A stretch of 64,000 nucleotides of DNA from assembly GCA_963774195.1 (NCBI GenBank), contig CAVZDY010000006.1:265974-329973 (forward strand), given 5' to 3'. The position numbers and the translations under genes are program-made. The notes under the pieces are model-generated. The model saw only the letters and a program-made list of their open reading frames with translations, searched no databases and was not told the origin of the DNA. The stretch comes from Roseiarcus sp963774195. GTDB lineage: Bacteria > Pseudomonadota > Alphaproteobacteria > Rhizobiales > Beijerinckiaceae. Shown here piece after piece: positions 1-8,697 of this stretch (within the stretch, counting starts at the first letter, position 1; the number at the start of each line of letters is the position of its first letter).

Positions 1-129
1 GTATTGCGCGACGCCGGGCTGGTGCAGACCCGCAACGAGGGCGTCCAGGCGATCAACAGCCTTCGGCGCGACGAACTGGATCGCCGCTTCCCCGGCCTGC
101 TGGCCGTTGCGCTGACCGTCGCCGGCTGA
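1..129 (+). CDS. ArsR-family regulator, C-terminal fragment (runs off left edge)
   Basis: The first 42 codons, read in frame 1 to the TGA at 127-129, give the tail of a small winged-helix regulator. The stretch VLRDAGLVQTRNEG followed by INSLRRDELDRRFPGLL is the recognition helix-wing and terminal helix typical of ArsR/SmtB-type repressors. The start lies outside the window. It is followed by 52 bases and then a convergent oxidoreductase gene. The effector cannot be told from this fragment. Confidence 0.6.
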   Translation, partial: VLRDAGLVQTRNEGVQAINSLRRDELDRRFPGLLAVALTVAG

Positions 130-181
130 AGGCCCTCACCCCAGCCCTCTCCCGCGAGCGGGAGAGGGGGCGATCGCTCCC

Positions 182-1138
182 CTAAACGCACCTCAGCCCC
201 CGCAGGCTCGCCCGGACGGCCTCCACGGTCGGCGTGTGCGGCTCCTCGCCTAGGAAGGCGACGAGTTTGCGGTTGTCGAGCCGCAGCGGCGAGCGCCAGA
301 GGTAGGTCATCTCCAGCATCTCACGGAAGGTCTCCATGAAAGGCGAGAGGAGGTACACGAGGGGCCAGGGGAAGCCGCGGATCGGCAGGGCGGAATTTCC
401 CGACGCCGTCCGCACGGCCTCGGCCATCTTCACCCCCTGCTCGAACCAGTCGCCGTCGAAGTGGAAGACGGAGAAGGCTGGCAGCTCGCCCCGGCGGTCG
501 ATCAGGCGCGCTGCCGTCTCGGCAAAGTCCGGCAGATAAGCCCAGGCGTGGCCGACGTCGCGCCGACCGGGATAGACAACCGCTTTGAGCCCCCGTCCCG
601 GCTTCACCATCGCCGCGCCGAACCAACTGTTGGCGGTGCTGGCCCCGAAATAGTCGCCGGCCCTGACGATCAAGACGCGCGCGCCAGCCTGCGAGGCCTC
701 GCGGAGCCGGCGCTCCATCGCCACGCGGATTTGGCCCTTGCGGGTGCGCGGCCGCTGCGGGGCGTCCTCGCCGACCAGGGGGAAAGTCTCCGGCCCAAAG
801 TTGTAGACCGTGCCAGGAAAGACGATCAGGGCGCCGGAGGCCTGCGCCGCCGCGATCGTACTCTCCAGCATGGGCAGGGCCAGGCCCTTCCAGTTGCGGT
901 AGCCGGGCGGGTTGACCGCGTGCACGATCACCGCTGCCCCCTCTGCCGCCGCGGCGACCTCGGCGGCGTTCAGGGCGTCGCCCCTCACCCATTCCAGCCC
1001 GTCGCCGGATTTCGCCGCCTTGCCGGGATCGCGGTTCAGCGCCCTTACGCGCCAGCCGCGGGCGACCAGCGCCCGGGCGATCTCGCCGCCGGACCCGCCC
1101 GTCGCGCCCAGCACCAGCGCCGTCTTCGCTTCGCTCAT
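182..1138 (-). CDS. NAD(P)-binding epimerase/NmrA-type oxidoreductase
   Basis: A 318-residue protein that opens with a Rossmann nucleotide-binding loop (ALVLGATGGSGGEIA, residues about 6-20), as in extended SDR/NmrA and NAD-dependent epimerase proteins. The substrate is not recognisable. I place the start at the ATG at 1138, because AAGGAG lies seven bases upstream; a longer reading frame to 1183 would start within the divergent promoter region. It is transcribed away from a LysR gene, the usual layout for a LysR target, so that regulator probably controls it. Redox or sugar-epimerase roles are both possible. Confidence 0.75.
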   Translation of the reverse strand: MSEAKTALVLGATGGSGGEIARALVARGWRVRALNRDPGKAAKSGDGLEWVRGDALNAAEVAAAAEGAAVIVHAVNPPGYRNWKGLALPMLESTIAAAQASGALIVFPGTVYNFGPETFPLVGEDAPQRPRTRKGQIRVAMERRLREASQAGARVLIVRAGDYFGASTANSWFGAAMVKPGRGLKAVVYPGRRDVGHAWAYLPDFAETAARLIDRRGELPAFSVFHFDGDWFEQGVKMAEAVRTASGNSALPIRGFPWPLVYLLSPFMETFREMLEMTYLWRSPLRLDNRKLVAFLGEEPHTPTVEAVRASLRGLRCV

Positions 1139-1193
1139 CTCGCCGCTCCTTCGTTGTGAGCGCCATGGTGACTCATGAAGCACCTAAACGGAA

Positions 1194-1221
1194 TTGACGA
1201 ATATATTTGGTCGGCTATACA
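1194..1221 (+). promoter_or_regulatory. Sigma-70-like promoter giving a leaderless LysR mRNA
   Basis: TTGACG (1194-1199), a 16-base spacer and TATACA (1216-1221) form a good -35/-10 pair. The predicted transcription start, about seven bases after the -10 box, falls on the ATG at 1229. No Shine-Dalgarno sequence precedes that ATG. The region also lies between divergent genes, so a LysR operator probably overlaps it. Confidence 0.5.
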
Positions 1222-1228
1222 AACACGT

Positions 1229-2125
1229 ATGCCTGCCGACGTCCCCTGGGAGCTCTACCGGTCGTTCCTCGCGCTCGCTCGTCACGGCAGCCTGTCGGGC
1301 GCGGCGCGGGCGCTGGGGCTGACCCAGCCGACGCTTGGCCGCCATCTCGACCAATTGGAGGCGGCGCTGGCGACGCCCCTCTTCGTGCGCTCGCCGCAGG
1401 GGCTGACCCCGACTGAGACCGCCCTGTCGCTGGTCCCGATCGCCGAGGCCATGGCGAGCGCCGCCGAGGCGATGGGGCGAGCGGCCTCCGCGCGGGGTGA
1501 AGAAATCTCGGGCGCCGTGCGCATCACCGCGAGCGAGGTGATCGGCGCGGAGGTCCTGCCGCCGATCCTTGCCGAGTTCGCCGACCGCCATCCGAAGATC
1601 GCCTTCGAGGTCAACCTCTCCAACCGCACCGAGGACCTGTTGCGCCGCGACGCCGACATCGCTGTGCGCATGGTGCAGCCGACCCAGGCGGCGCTGGTGG
1701 CGAGGAGGCTCGGCGAGACGACGCTCGGCCTCTACGCGCACCGGCGCTATCTAGGCAACCGCGAGCCGCCGCGCTCGCTGCGAGAGGCGGCGCACTTGCG
1801 CCTGATCGGCTACGACCGCAATCCGGTCGCGGCGGGCTTTCTGCTGGACAGGGGCATCGAGCTCTCACGCGAGATGTTCTCGCTGCGCATGGACAACGAC
1901 CTCGCCCACCTCGCCGCGCTACGCTCCGGCTACGGAATCGGCATCTGCCAGGTCGGCATAGCCCGCCGCGACCCGGACCTGATCCGCGTCGCCGCGGACG
2001 CTTTCGCCGTGCCGCTGGAGACTTGGCTGGTGATGCACGAAGACCTGCGCGCGAGCGCCCGGCTGCGGGCGGTCTACGATCACTTGGCCGCGGGGCTGAC
2101 GGCGTATCTGGCGACGTCGCGGTGA
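1229..2125 (+). CDS. LysR-family transcriptional regulator
   Basis: About 298 residues. An N-terminal winged helix-turn-helix (residues about 5-65; motif GSLSGAARALGLTQPTLGRHLDQLE) is followed by a LysR substrate-binding domain. It regulates transcription by binding DNA and a small co-inducer. The start at 1229 is chosen over an upstream in-frame ATG at 1175 because the promoter elements at 1194-1221 lie between them. It is divergent from the NAD(P)-binding oxidoreductase at 182-1138, its likely target; LysR genes commonly autoregulate from such a shared intergenic region. The inducer is unknown. Confidence 0.85.
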   Translation: MPADVPWELYRSFLALARHGSLSGAARALGLTQPTLGRHLDQLEAALATPLFVRSPQGLTPTETALSLVPIAEAMASAAEAMGRAASARGEEISGAVRITASEVIGAEVLPPILAEFADRHPKIAFEVNLSNRTEDLLRRDADIAVRMVQPTQAALVARRLGETTLGLYAHRRYLGNREPPRSLREAAHLRLIGYDRNPVAAGFLLDRGIELSREMFSLRMDNDLAHLAALRSGYGIGICQVGIARRDPDLIRVAADAFAVPLETWLVMHEDLRASARLRAVYDHLAAGLTAYLATSR

Positions 2126-2182
2126 GAGCGATGCGCCCCAGCAGAAGTCGGCTCACTACACAGTCGGGAGGCCGCCCCGCGG

Positions 2183-2788
2183 CTATGCCTCCGGGGTGTT
2201 GAGCGTTCCACCCGTACCATCGACGATATGAATAAAGGTCCCACCGCCGAGATTCATAACGGTCATCGTTGGTTCTGCCGCGTCTGCACGAAGGCGTTGG
2301 TCGAGACAGTCCCGCACCGCCCAACCGGTACGGAGCTCCCGGGCCGTTTCGTAGGCCGCTTTAGTGAACGCGACTAGCAAATTGACATGTACCTGCTGGC
2401 CCTCGCCTTCGAAGACGTACCGCCAATCCTCGAATGCCTTGGCGAACACCCTAAGATCGGTGTCGAGTGCCTTCCGATCACGTCCTGTGCGACCTGCGTA
2501 GCGATTCGCGATTTTGCTCTGGGCAATCGGATCCAAATGCCCGAAGAGCACATTCAATCGATGGCCCCGGCGGCGGCCCGGCAGTAGGCTCTTTAGGTAC
2601 AACTCTGTCGCGAAAGCATAGCAGACTATCATCGGACAGAGAGCAACTACCGGGCATCCTTCGGAATCATGCTCTGTCAGCCCTGATCTAAGCGCCGCCT
2701 CCTGAAAATTGATCGCTATGAGAAACGCCTGCTGATTGTAGGTCGCAGGTCCTTGTGGTGTTGGCGCATCAATTTGGAAGGTTTTCAT
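2183..2788 (-). CDS. Hypothetical protein with HEPN-like helical region
   Basis: About 201 residues. No family is recognised with certainty. The central part (FATELYLKSLLPGRRRGHRL followed by NVLFGHL, then FEDWRYVFEG) resembles the E-LxLKALL...GHxLxxLF pattern of HEPN all-helical domains found in RNA-targeting defence and toxin proteins. The usual RxxxxH catalytic motif is not seen. The start at 2788 (MKTFQID) is preferred over a GTG at 2821, but the ribosome site is weak. It is an orphan between a LysR gene and ligA, with lower GC and different codon choice from its neighbours, suggesting acquisition by transfer. Confidence 0.6.
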   Translation of the reverse strand: MKTFQIDAPTPQGPATYNQQAFLIAINFQEAALRSGLTEHDSEGCPVVALCPMIVCYAFATELYLKSLLPGRRRGHRLNVLFGHLDPIAQSKIANRYAGRTGRDRKALDTDLRVFAKAFEDWRYVFEGEGQQVHVNLLVAFTKAAYETARELRTGWAVRDCLDQRLRADAAEPTMTVMNLGGGTFIHIVDGTGGTLNTPEA

Positions 2789-2928
2789 AGAACTGGTTCC
2801 ACCACCGGCTGCGTGCGGCACCCATGCCTAACACACTTCCCAAATGCGCCCGAAACTGACGATATCCGGACCTTAAGAAGGTGCGCTGAGCGGCCTATTC
2901 ATTGATTTCTTAGAGACGATTATGCGCG

Positions 2929-3007
2929 AGAGGAATTCAAACTCAAGGACGGCCTGAAAGCTGTCGCCGCGCGCTGAGGCCTCGCATCCTCGACTTTGAG
3001 TTCCTCT
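2929..3007. repeat. 21-base imperfect inverted repeat upstream of ligA
   Basis: Arms at 2929-2949 and 2987-3007 match in 18 of 21 positions (core AGAGGAA...TCAAA), separated by 37 bases. It lies between the divergent HEPN-like gene and ligA and is too far from any stop codon, and lacks a T tract, to be an ordinary terminator. It could be a large hairpin, a regulatory dyad or the ends of a vanished small insertion. Confidence 0.55.
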
Positions 3008-3114
3008 TGTGCCCCGCTCCCCTACGCAAACAACGCAGAAATCCGTATTCTCTACGCGTAAGGCGCCGCTCCGTCGGCTTTACGATAACGCGGCGGCTGC
3101 GGTACATCTTTGTG

Positions 3115-5205
3115 ATGGCCGCAAAAAAGACGTCGACCGCAGACCCCACGCTCGAAGCCGCGCGCGCCGAGCATGCTCGCCTCGGCGCCGAGATCGAGGA
3201 GCACGATCGGCGCTATCACGGCGAAGACGCGCCGACGATTTCCGACGCCGACTACGATGCGCTGCGCCGCCGCTACACCGAGCTCGAGACGACTTTCCCC
3301 GTCCTCGCCGACGTCGATTCCGCCAACAAAAAGGTCGGCGCCGCGCCTTCGGAGAAATTCGCCAAGGTGCGCCATGTCGTGCCGATGCTGTCGCTCGGCA
3401 ACATCTTCGAAGACGCGGAGGTCGAGGAGTTCTGCGCCCGCGTGCGCCGCTTCCTCGGCCTTGCGGAGGAAGCGCCGCTCGAAGTGACGGCGGAGCCGAA
3501 GATCGACGGCCTTTCCTGCTCGCTGCGCTACGAGCGCGGTAAATTGGTGCAGGCGGCGACGCGCGGCGACGGCTACGAGGGCGAAGACGTGACCGCCAAT
3601 GCGATGACCGTCGCCGCCATTCCGAAGACGCTGCACGGCGCGCCCGACGTCTTCGAGGCGCGCGGCGAAGTCTATCTCGCGCACGAGGATTTCGCGGCGA
3701 TCAATGCGCGGCAGGCGGCCGCGGGCAAGCCGACCTTCGCCAACCCTCGCAACGCCGCGGCGGGCTCGCTGCGCCAGCTCGATCCGCGCGTCACCGCCGA
3801 GCGGCCGCTGCGCTTTTTCGCGTACACCTGGGGCGACGTCAGCGCGCCCTTCGCGACGACGCAATACGGCGCCATGGAGGCGTTTCGCCGCTTCGGCCTG
3901 CCCGTCAATCCCAAGACGAATCTCTGCCGCAGCGCGGCGGAAATGCTGGCGCACTACCACGCCATCGAGACTGAGCGCGCGATGCTCGGCTACGACATCG
4001 ACGGCGTGGTCTATAAGGTCAACGACCTCACGTTGCAGCAGCGTCTCGGCTTCGTTTCGCGCAGCCCGCGCTGGGCGACGGCGCACAAATTCCCCGCCGA
4101 ACAGGCGATGACGATCGTCGAGGGAATCGAGATCAATGTCGGGCGCACCGGCGCGCTGACGCCTGTCGCCAGGCTGCATCCCGTCACCGTCGGCGGCGTC
4201 GTCGTCTCCAACGCCACGCTGCACAACGAAGACGAAATCGCCCGCAAGGACGTGCGCGTCGGCGACACGGTCATCGTCCAGCGCGCCGGCGACGTGATCC
4301 CGCAGGTTCTCGCTGTCATCCCGGAGAAGCGGCCGGCCGACTCGCGGCCGTACGAATTCCCTCAGGTGTGCCCCGCCTGCGGCTCGGCGGCGCTACGCGA
4401 GATCGACGAAAAGACCGGCGTCGCCGATGTGGTGCGCCGCTGCACCGGCCGGCTGGTCTGCCCGGCGCAGGCGGTCGAGGGCCTGAAGCACTTCGCCTCG
4501 CGCAATGCCTTCGACATCGAAGGCCTCGGCGACAAGCAGATCGAGCTCTTCTTCAAGGAGGGGCTGATCCGCACCGCGGCGGACATCTTCACCTTCGCCG
4601 CGCGCGACGGCCAGGGACGGCCGCCGCTGCGCGAATGGGAAGGCTTCGGCGAGACCTCGGCGCGCAATCTCTTCGCCGCGATCGAGGCGCGGCGAACCAT
4701 ACCGATCAACCGCTTCCTCTATGCGCTCGGCATTCGCCATGTCGGCGAAACCAATGCGCGCCGCCTCGCGCGCCACTTCCACGATTTCGGCATGCTGCGC
4801 GCCGCGGCGCGCGCGCCGGAGGGGGCCGAGGCCTTGAGCGGCATCGAGGGCATCGGCCCGGTGGTCGCCGAATTGATCGCCGATTTCTTCGCCGAGCCGC
4901 ACAACGAGACGGTGATCGACGCGCTCGTCGAACAAGTGACGATCGAGCCGATGGAGGCGGTCGCCACGAACCACCCGCTCGCCGGCAAGACCGTCGTCTT
5001 CACCGGCTCGCTCGAACGCATGACGCGCGAAGAAGCCAAGGCGCTCGCCGAGCGCTTGGGCGCGAAAGTGTCGGGCTCGATCTCCGCCAAGACCGACCTC
5101 GTCGTCGCCGGCCCCGGCGCCGGCTCGAAGCTCGCGAAGGCGCGCGAACTCGGCGTCGAGACGATCGACGAGGAGGAATGGGCGCGGCGGTCGACGCAGG
5201 GGTGA
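3115..5205 (+). CDS. ligA: NAD-dependent DNA ligase
   Basis: A 696-residue LigA that seals nicks in DNA at Okazaki junctions and in repair, using NAD as adenylate donor. The domain Ia region is at the N-terminus. The adenylation motif KIDG has its nucleophilic lysine at residue 129. An OB fold follows, then a zinc-binding set beginning with CPAC (Cys419, Cys422) and CTGRLVCP, then helix-hairpin-helix repeats and a C-terminal BRCT domain (about 620-696). It is slightly longer than E. coli LigA (671 residues) because of a short N-terminal extension. The start is ATG 3115; a GTG directly before it and an upstream extension to 3007 are less likely. It is convergent with a LysR gene. Confidence 0.97.
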   Translation: MAAKKTSTADPTLEAARAEHARLGAEIEEHDRRYHGEDAPTISDADYDALRRRYTELETTFPVLADVDSANKKVGAAPSEKFAKVRHVVPMLSLGNIFEDAEVEEFCARVRRFLGLAEEAPLEVTAEPKIDGLSCSLRYERGKLVQAATRGDGYEGEDVTANAMTVAAIPKTLHGAPDVFEARGEVYLAHEDFAAINARQAAAGKPTFANPRNAAAGSLRQLDPRVTAERPLRFFAYTWGDVSAPFATTQYGAMEAFRRFGLPVNPKTNLCRSAAEMLAHYHAIETERAMLGYDIDGVVYKVNDLTLQQRLGFVSRSPRWATAHKFPAEQAMTIVEGIEINVGRTGALTPVARLHPVTVGGVVVSNATLHNEDEIARKDVRVGDTVIVQRAGDVIPQVLAVIPEKRPADSRPYEFPQVCPACGSAALREIDEKTGVADVVRRCTGRLVCPAQAVEGLKHFASRNAFDIEGLGDKQIELFFKEGLIRTAADIFTFAARDGQGRPPLREWEGFGETSARNLFAAIEARRTIPINRFLYALGIRHVGETNARRLARHFHDFGMLRAAARAPEGAEALSGIEGIGPVVAELIADFFAEPHNETVIDALVEQVTIEPMEAVATNHPLAGKTVVFTGSLERMTREEAKALAERLGAKVSGSISAKTDLVVAGPGAGSKLAKARELGVETIDEEEWARRSTQG

Positions 5206-5222
5206 GAGCGCGGAGCGCTCAC
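5202..5222. terminator. Hairpin shared by the convergent ends of ligA and a LysR gene
   Basis: GTGAGAGCGC, a three-base loop and GCGCTCAC form a stem with a two-base bulge that overlaps both stop codons. It has no T tract, so it is at best a weak bidirectional terminator or an mRNA 3-prime stabiliser. Confidence 0.4.
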
Positions 5223-6133
5223 ACCATCCATTTAGCGACGTGGTCGGCGAAGGCTTTGACCTTGGCGGAGTATCGGCGCTCGCTCGGGCAGACCAAATGG
5301 ATCGGCATCGGCGGCGCCGCCCAGTCGGAGAGCAGTTCCTCGACTTCGCCGCTCGCGATCTCGGCCTCGAACAGCCAGGTCGGCGAATAGCCGATCCCCA
5401 TTCCAGCCAGAATGGACGCGCGCATGACTTCACTGCTGTTGGTCTGGAGATTGCCTTCGACGCGCACGACGCGCGTCGTTCCCAGAGGGTCCGTGGCCCC
5501 GGCGCCTGCGGTGAAGACCCAGTCGTTGCGGGCCGAGTGCTCGGTGTAGACGATGCAATTGTGCGCGGCGAGATCTTCCGGCGTCCTCGGCGGCTTGAGG
5601 CCGTCGCCGAGCGAGCGCAAATAGCTGCGATGGGTGAGCACCGCGCGGCGGGTGACGCCGATGCGGCGGGCGACCAGCCGACTGTCCGGCAGGACGCCGA
5701 TGCGCACCGCGACGTCGATGCCCTGTTCGATGAGATCGACAAATCCGTCGTCGAGCCGAAGGTCGATCTTCACCGCGGGATGCCGGGCAAGAAACGATTT
5801 GACGAAGGGCATCAGCTTGAGGCGCCCGAAGCCGACTGACGCGCCGAGCCTCAGCCAGCCGCTCAGCTCCCCCTCCCCCCTTCGCAAGGCGCTCTCGGCC
5901 TCGGCAATCTCCGCGACCAGACGGCGCGCCTGTTCGAAGTAGCGCGCCCCGTCCTCGGTCGGCGACAGCGCTCTCGTCGAGCGGACCAAGAGCTTGACGC
6001 CCAGCTCCTGCTCCAGCGCGGCCACCTGCTTGCTGATCGCGCTCTGGGTCGCGTCCGCCTCCTTGGCAGCCGCCGAGAAGCTGCCGGTCTCGACGACGCG
6101 GACGAAGGTTCGCATCGCGCGCAAGCGGTCCAT
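5219..6133 (-). CDS. LysR-family transcriptional regulator
   Basis: About 304 residues, with an N-terminal HTH (MRTFVRVVETGSFSAAAKEA, then TQSAISKQVAALEQELG) and a C-terminal effector-binding domain of the CrgA/PecT-like type with VRIGVLPDSRLVARRIG. The start at 6133 has GAGAGGG just upstream; an ATG at 6148 is an alternative. It is divergent from the SDR/AhpD-like pair at 6250-7594 with about 115 bases between them, so it very likely controls that pair. The ligand is unknown. Confidence 0.85.
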   Translation of the reverse strand: MDRLRAMRTFVRVVETGSFSAAAKEADATQSAISKQVAALEQELGVKLLVRSTRALSPTEDGARYFEQARRLVAEIAEAESALRRGEGELSGWLRLGASVGFGRLKLMPFVKSFLARHPAVKIDLRLDDGFVDLIEQGIDVAVRIGVLPDSRLVARRIGVTRRAVLTHRSYLRSLGDGLKPPRTPEDLAAHNCIVYTEHSARNDWVFTAGAGATDPLGTTRVVRVEGNLQTNSSEVMRASILAGMGIGYSPTWLFEAEIASGEVEELLSDWAAPPMPIHLVCPSERRYSAKVKAFADHVAKWMV

Positions 6134-6249
6134 CCTGCCCTCTCTCATTCCATATGAGAATAAGTCTTATGAGCTTGGACCGGATGTTTCAATCCCAGGG
6201 AATAGATCAAACTCCCTCCATCGAGCCCCCGATGCGGCAGGAGGAAACC

Positions 6250-6999
6250 ATGGAACACCCCGTCGTTCTCATCACCGGCGCCCTCACCGGCATCGGACGC
6301 ACGACGGCCCTCGCATTCGCCCGCCAAGGCGCCCGCATCGTCGTCAGCGGCCGCCGCGAGGAGGCCGGCCGTGCGCTTGCCGCGGAACTCCGCGCGATCG
6401 GAGCCGAGGCCGAATTCATCAGGACCGACGTGCGGGATGAAGCCGAGGTGCGCGCGATGGTCGAATACACAGTCCGGCGCTTCGACCGCCTGGATATCGC
6501 GGTCAACAACGCCGGCACGGAAGGCCAGCTCGCCCCGATCACCGAGCAGTCGCTCGACAACTACGAGCAGACATTCGGCGCCAACGTGCTCGGCACGCTG
6601 CTCAGCCTCAAACATGAAATGCGCGTGATGCTCGCCCAGGGCTCGGGCTCGATTGTCAACCTGTCGTCGATCGCCGGTCAGGTCGGCATGGCGGGCGGCT
6701 CCGTCTACGTTGCGAGCAAGCACGCCGTGGAAGGCCTGACCAAGAGCGCCGCTCTCGAAGGGGCCGCCTTCGGCGTACGCGTGAACGCGGTCGCGCCGGG
6801 GCCGGTCGCCACCGACATGCTCGAGCGCTTCACCGGCCGCAGCGAAGACGCCAAGGCAGGCTTCCTCGCATCGATCCCGGCCAAACGCGCCGCGACGGCG
6901 GACGAGATCGCCGAGACGATCCTGTTCATCGCTGGCGACAAGGCTCGCTACCTCACCGGCCAATGCCTCGCGGTCGACGGCGGCTACACCGCGCAATGA
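6250..6999 (+). CDS. Short-chain dehydrogenase/reductase (SDR)
   Basis: A 249-residue classical SDR: cofactor loop TGALTGIG near residue 9, NNAG (VNNAGTEG), catalytic Tyr153 and Lys157 in YVASK, and C-terminal TGQCLAVDGGYTAQ. It reduces or oxidises a carbonyl or alcohol with NAD(P); the substrate is not evident. The start at 6250 follows a perfect AGGAGG at 6239-6244, five bases upstream, and replaces a longer frame beginning at 6154. It is co-transcribed with the AhpD-like gene 55 bases downstream and divergent from a LysR regulator, a common layout for quinone or electrophile stress modules. Confidence 0.88.
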   Translation: MEHPVVLITGALTGIGRTTALAFARQGARIVVSGRREEAGRALAAELRAIGAEAEFIRTDVRDEAEVRAMVEYTVRRFDRLDIAVNNAGTEGQLAPITEQSLDNYEQTFGANVLGTLLSLKHEMRVMLAQGSGSIVNLSSIAGQVGMAGGSVYVASKHAVEGLTKSAALEGAAFGVRVNAVAPGPVATDMLERFTGRSEDAKAGFLASIPAKRAATADEIAETILFIAGDKARYLTGQCLAVDGGYTAQ

Positions 7000-7054
7000 C
7001 CTCGCCGACGCGCCATTCCTCGCTTTAACCCTGAAACCTTGAAGGAGAACCATC

Positions 7055-7594
7055 ATGACCACGATTAACGTCCCGACCCGCGACGAGGTCTCGCCCGCCA
7101 ATCAGGCCCTGTTCGACAATCTGAAGAAGGCCCTCGGCAAGACGCCGAACCTCTATGCGACCTTGGCCAATTCGGAGCACGCCTTGGCGACCTATCTGGC
7201 GCTCCAGAGCGCCAAGAGCAGCATCGCCGGCAAGGCGCGCGAGGTCGTCAATCTCGTCGTCAGCGAGGTCAACGCCTGCGAATATTGCCTCGCCGCCCAC
7301 ACGATGGTGGGCAAGATGCAGGGCTTCAGCGACGCGCAGATCCTCGAGATCCGCAGCGGCCGCGCCAGCTTCGACGCCAAGCTCGACGCGCTCGCCCGAT
7401 TGGTGAAGAACATCGCGGTCGAACGCGGCCACGCCGACCAGGCCCTGGTCGAAGCCTTCTTCGCCGCGGGCTGGACCAAGGAGAACCTGGTCGACGCGAT
7501 CGTCACCATCGGCGACAAGACGGTGACCAACTATCTCCACGGAACCACCCACGTCCCGGTGGACTTCCCGGCGGTTGAGAAGCTGGCGGCGTGA
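7055..7594 (+). CDS. AhpD/carboxymuconolactone decarboxylase-like peroxidase
   Basis: A 179-residue protein of the CMD/AhpD superfamily. It has the CxxC-x3-H centre (Cys75, Cys78, His82 in NACEYCLAAH) that in AhpD-type proteins performs thiol-dependent peroxide reduction, so a redox role is likelier than lactone decarboxylation. GAAGGAG lies just before the ATG. It is the second gene of the LysR-linked SDR operon. A strong stem follows the stop codon at 7601-7631, after which an IS630 element has inserted. Confidence 0.85.
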   Translation: MTTINVPTRDEVSPANQALFDNLKKALGKTPNLYATLANSEHALATYLALQSAKSSIAGKAREVVNLVVSEVNACEYCLAAHTMVGKMQGFSDAQILEIRSGRASFDAKLDALARLVKNIAVERGHADQALVEAFFAAGWTKENLVDAIVTIGDKTVTNYLHGTTHVPVDFPAVEKLAA

Positions 7595-7600
7595 CGAACA

Positions 7601-7631
7601 GCGCCCGGCGCTCGCCTAGCGCGCCGGGCGC
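7601..7631 (+). terminator. Strong GC stem after the AhpD-like gene
   Basis: A perfect 11-base stem (GCGCCCGGCGC at 7601-7611 and its complement at 7621-7631) with a nine-base loop begins six bases after the stop codon. No T tract follows, because the IS630 target TA begins at 7637. It probably acted as the operon terminator. Confidence 0.6.
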
Positions 7632-7636
7632 GGACC

Positions 7637-8690
7637 TAGAGCACCGGACGCTCATGTGAATCCATAGCCAGCGGCGGCGAGGTAGTGCTTGCATTCGTCG
7701 GGGCTAAAGAGGTCGCAGATTTGGCCGATCGCGCGCCAGAGCGCGTCGATGGTTCGGACGGCTCTGGCGCGCAGATGCGCTTTCAGTTTGGCGAAGGCCA
7801 TTTCGATCGGGTTGAGGTCGGGGCTGTAGGGCGGCAGGAACAGCACCCAGGCGCCGCGGTCGCGAATGGCCATTTCGGCGATCAGGCTCTTGTGCGCCGG
7901 CAGATTGTCCATGATGACGATGTCGCCGGCCTTGAGGGTCGGCGCGAGCTGGGTCGCGACATAGGTTTCGAAGATGCGCCGGTCCATCGGCGCGTCGATG
8001 ACGAAGGGCGCGGTGAGCCCGTCGCAGCGCAGGCCGGCGATGAAGGTCTGCGTCTTCCAATGGCCGAACGGGGCTTTGGCGCGCAGGCGTTGCCCCTTGG
8101 GGCTGCGGCCGCGTAAACGCGTCATTTTCGTGGTTGTTCCGGTCTCGTCGAGGAAGACCAGCCGATGCGCCTCGAGCTGCATCTTCGGTTGCCGCTCAGC
8201 CCGCCATTGCTCGCGCGCCTGGCGAATGTCGGGGCGATCGCATTCGCTCGCGAGCAGCGTTTTTTTATAGCGATAGCCGTTGCGGATCAGCCAGCGCGAT
8301 AGCGACGCCGGATCGGCCCGCGTGCCGCGCGCTTCGAGCTCGGCCGCCAATTCCGGCATGGTGATGTCGGCCTGCTCGGTCACCCGGCCTAAGAGAAACT
8401 CGCGATGCGGGTCGAGCTTGGCGTGTCGCTTCCCGCCGCTCGGCTTGGGCTCGAGGCTGCCGCGCGTCCGGTAGGCCATCATCAGGTTGACGACGAAGGA
8501 CACCGACACGTCGAAATGAGCTGCCGCCGCGCGCCGCGAGTGCCCGGCCTCGACAAACGCGACGACACGCTCACGCAGATCGAGTGAATAGGGCTTCGGC
8601 ATCGCGAATCACCTCCCTAGAGAAGTGAATCACGAACCTCCCGTCGTCGGAATCCCGGCGCTCGATTCAATGTGACGGTCCAGCGCTCTA
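7637..8690. mobile_element. Intact IS630-family insertion sequence
   Basis: About 1,050 bases bounded by TA at each side, as expected of IS630/Tc1-type insertion. The ends are imperfect inverted repeats: both begin TAGAGC, share GGAC and TCA, and end in TGAATC within about 27 bases. It holds a single uninterrupted transposase gene. It sits six bases past the terminator stem of the AhpD-like gene and eight bases from the stop codon of the CFA synthase, so neither reading frame is broken. Confidence 0.85.
7652..8602 (-). CDS. IS630-family transposase
   Basis: A 316-residue transposase. An N-terminal helix-turn-helix (residues about 8-55) precedes a DDE catalytic domain with Asp152 (FLDETG), Asp232 (MDNLPAH) and Glu267 (NPIEMAF). 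The 34-residue spacing between the last two is the signature of the IS630 group. There is no frameshift; many IS630 elements split this gene in two frames, but here it is a single frame, so the element may be active. Confidence 0.95.
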   Translation of the reverse strand: MPKPYSLDLRERVVAFVEAGHSRRAAAAHFDVSVSFVVNLMMAYRTRGSLEPKPSGGKRHAKLDPHREFLLGRVTEQADITMPELAAELEARGTRADPASLSRWLIRNGYRYKKTLLASECDRPDIRQAREQWRAERQPKMQLEAHRLVFLDETGTTTKMTRLRGRSPKGQRLRAKAPFGHWKTQTFIAGLRCDGLTAPFVIDAPMDRRIFETYVATQLAPTLKAGDIVIMDNLPAHKSLIAEMAIRDRGAWVLFLPPYSPDLNPIEMAFAKLKAHLRARAVRTIDALWRAIGQICDLFSPDECKHYLAAAGYGFT

Positions 8691-8697
8691 ACTGTCC

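Noticed and set aside
4393..5742. Long open frames on the minus strand opposite ligA and the LysR gene
   Set aside because: They run across two convergent genes, have the arginine- and alanine-rich composition of antisense frames in GC-rich DNA, and match no family.
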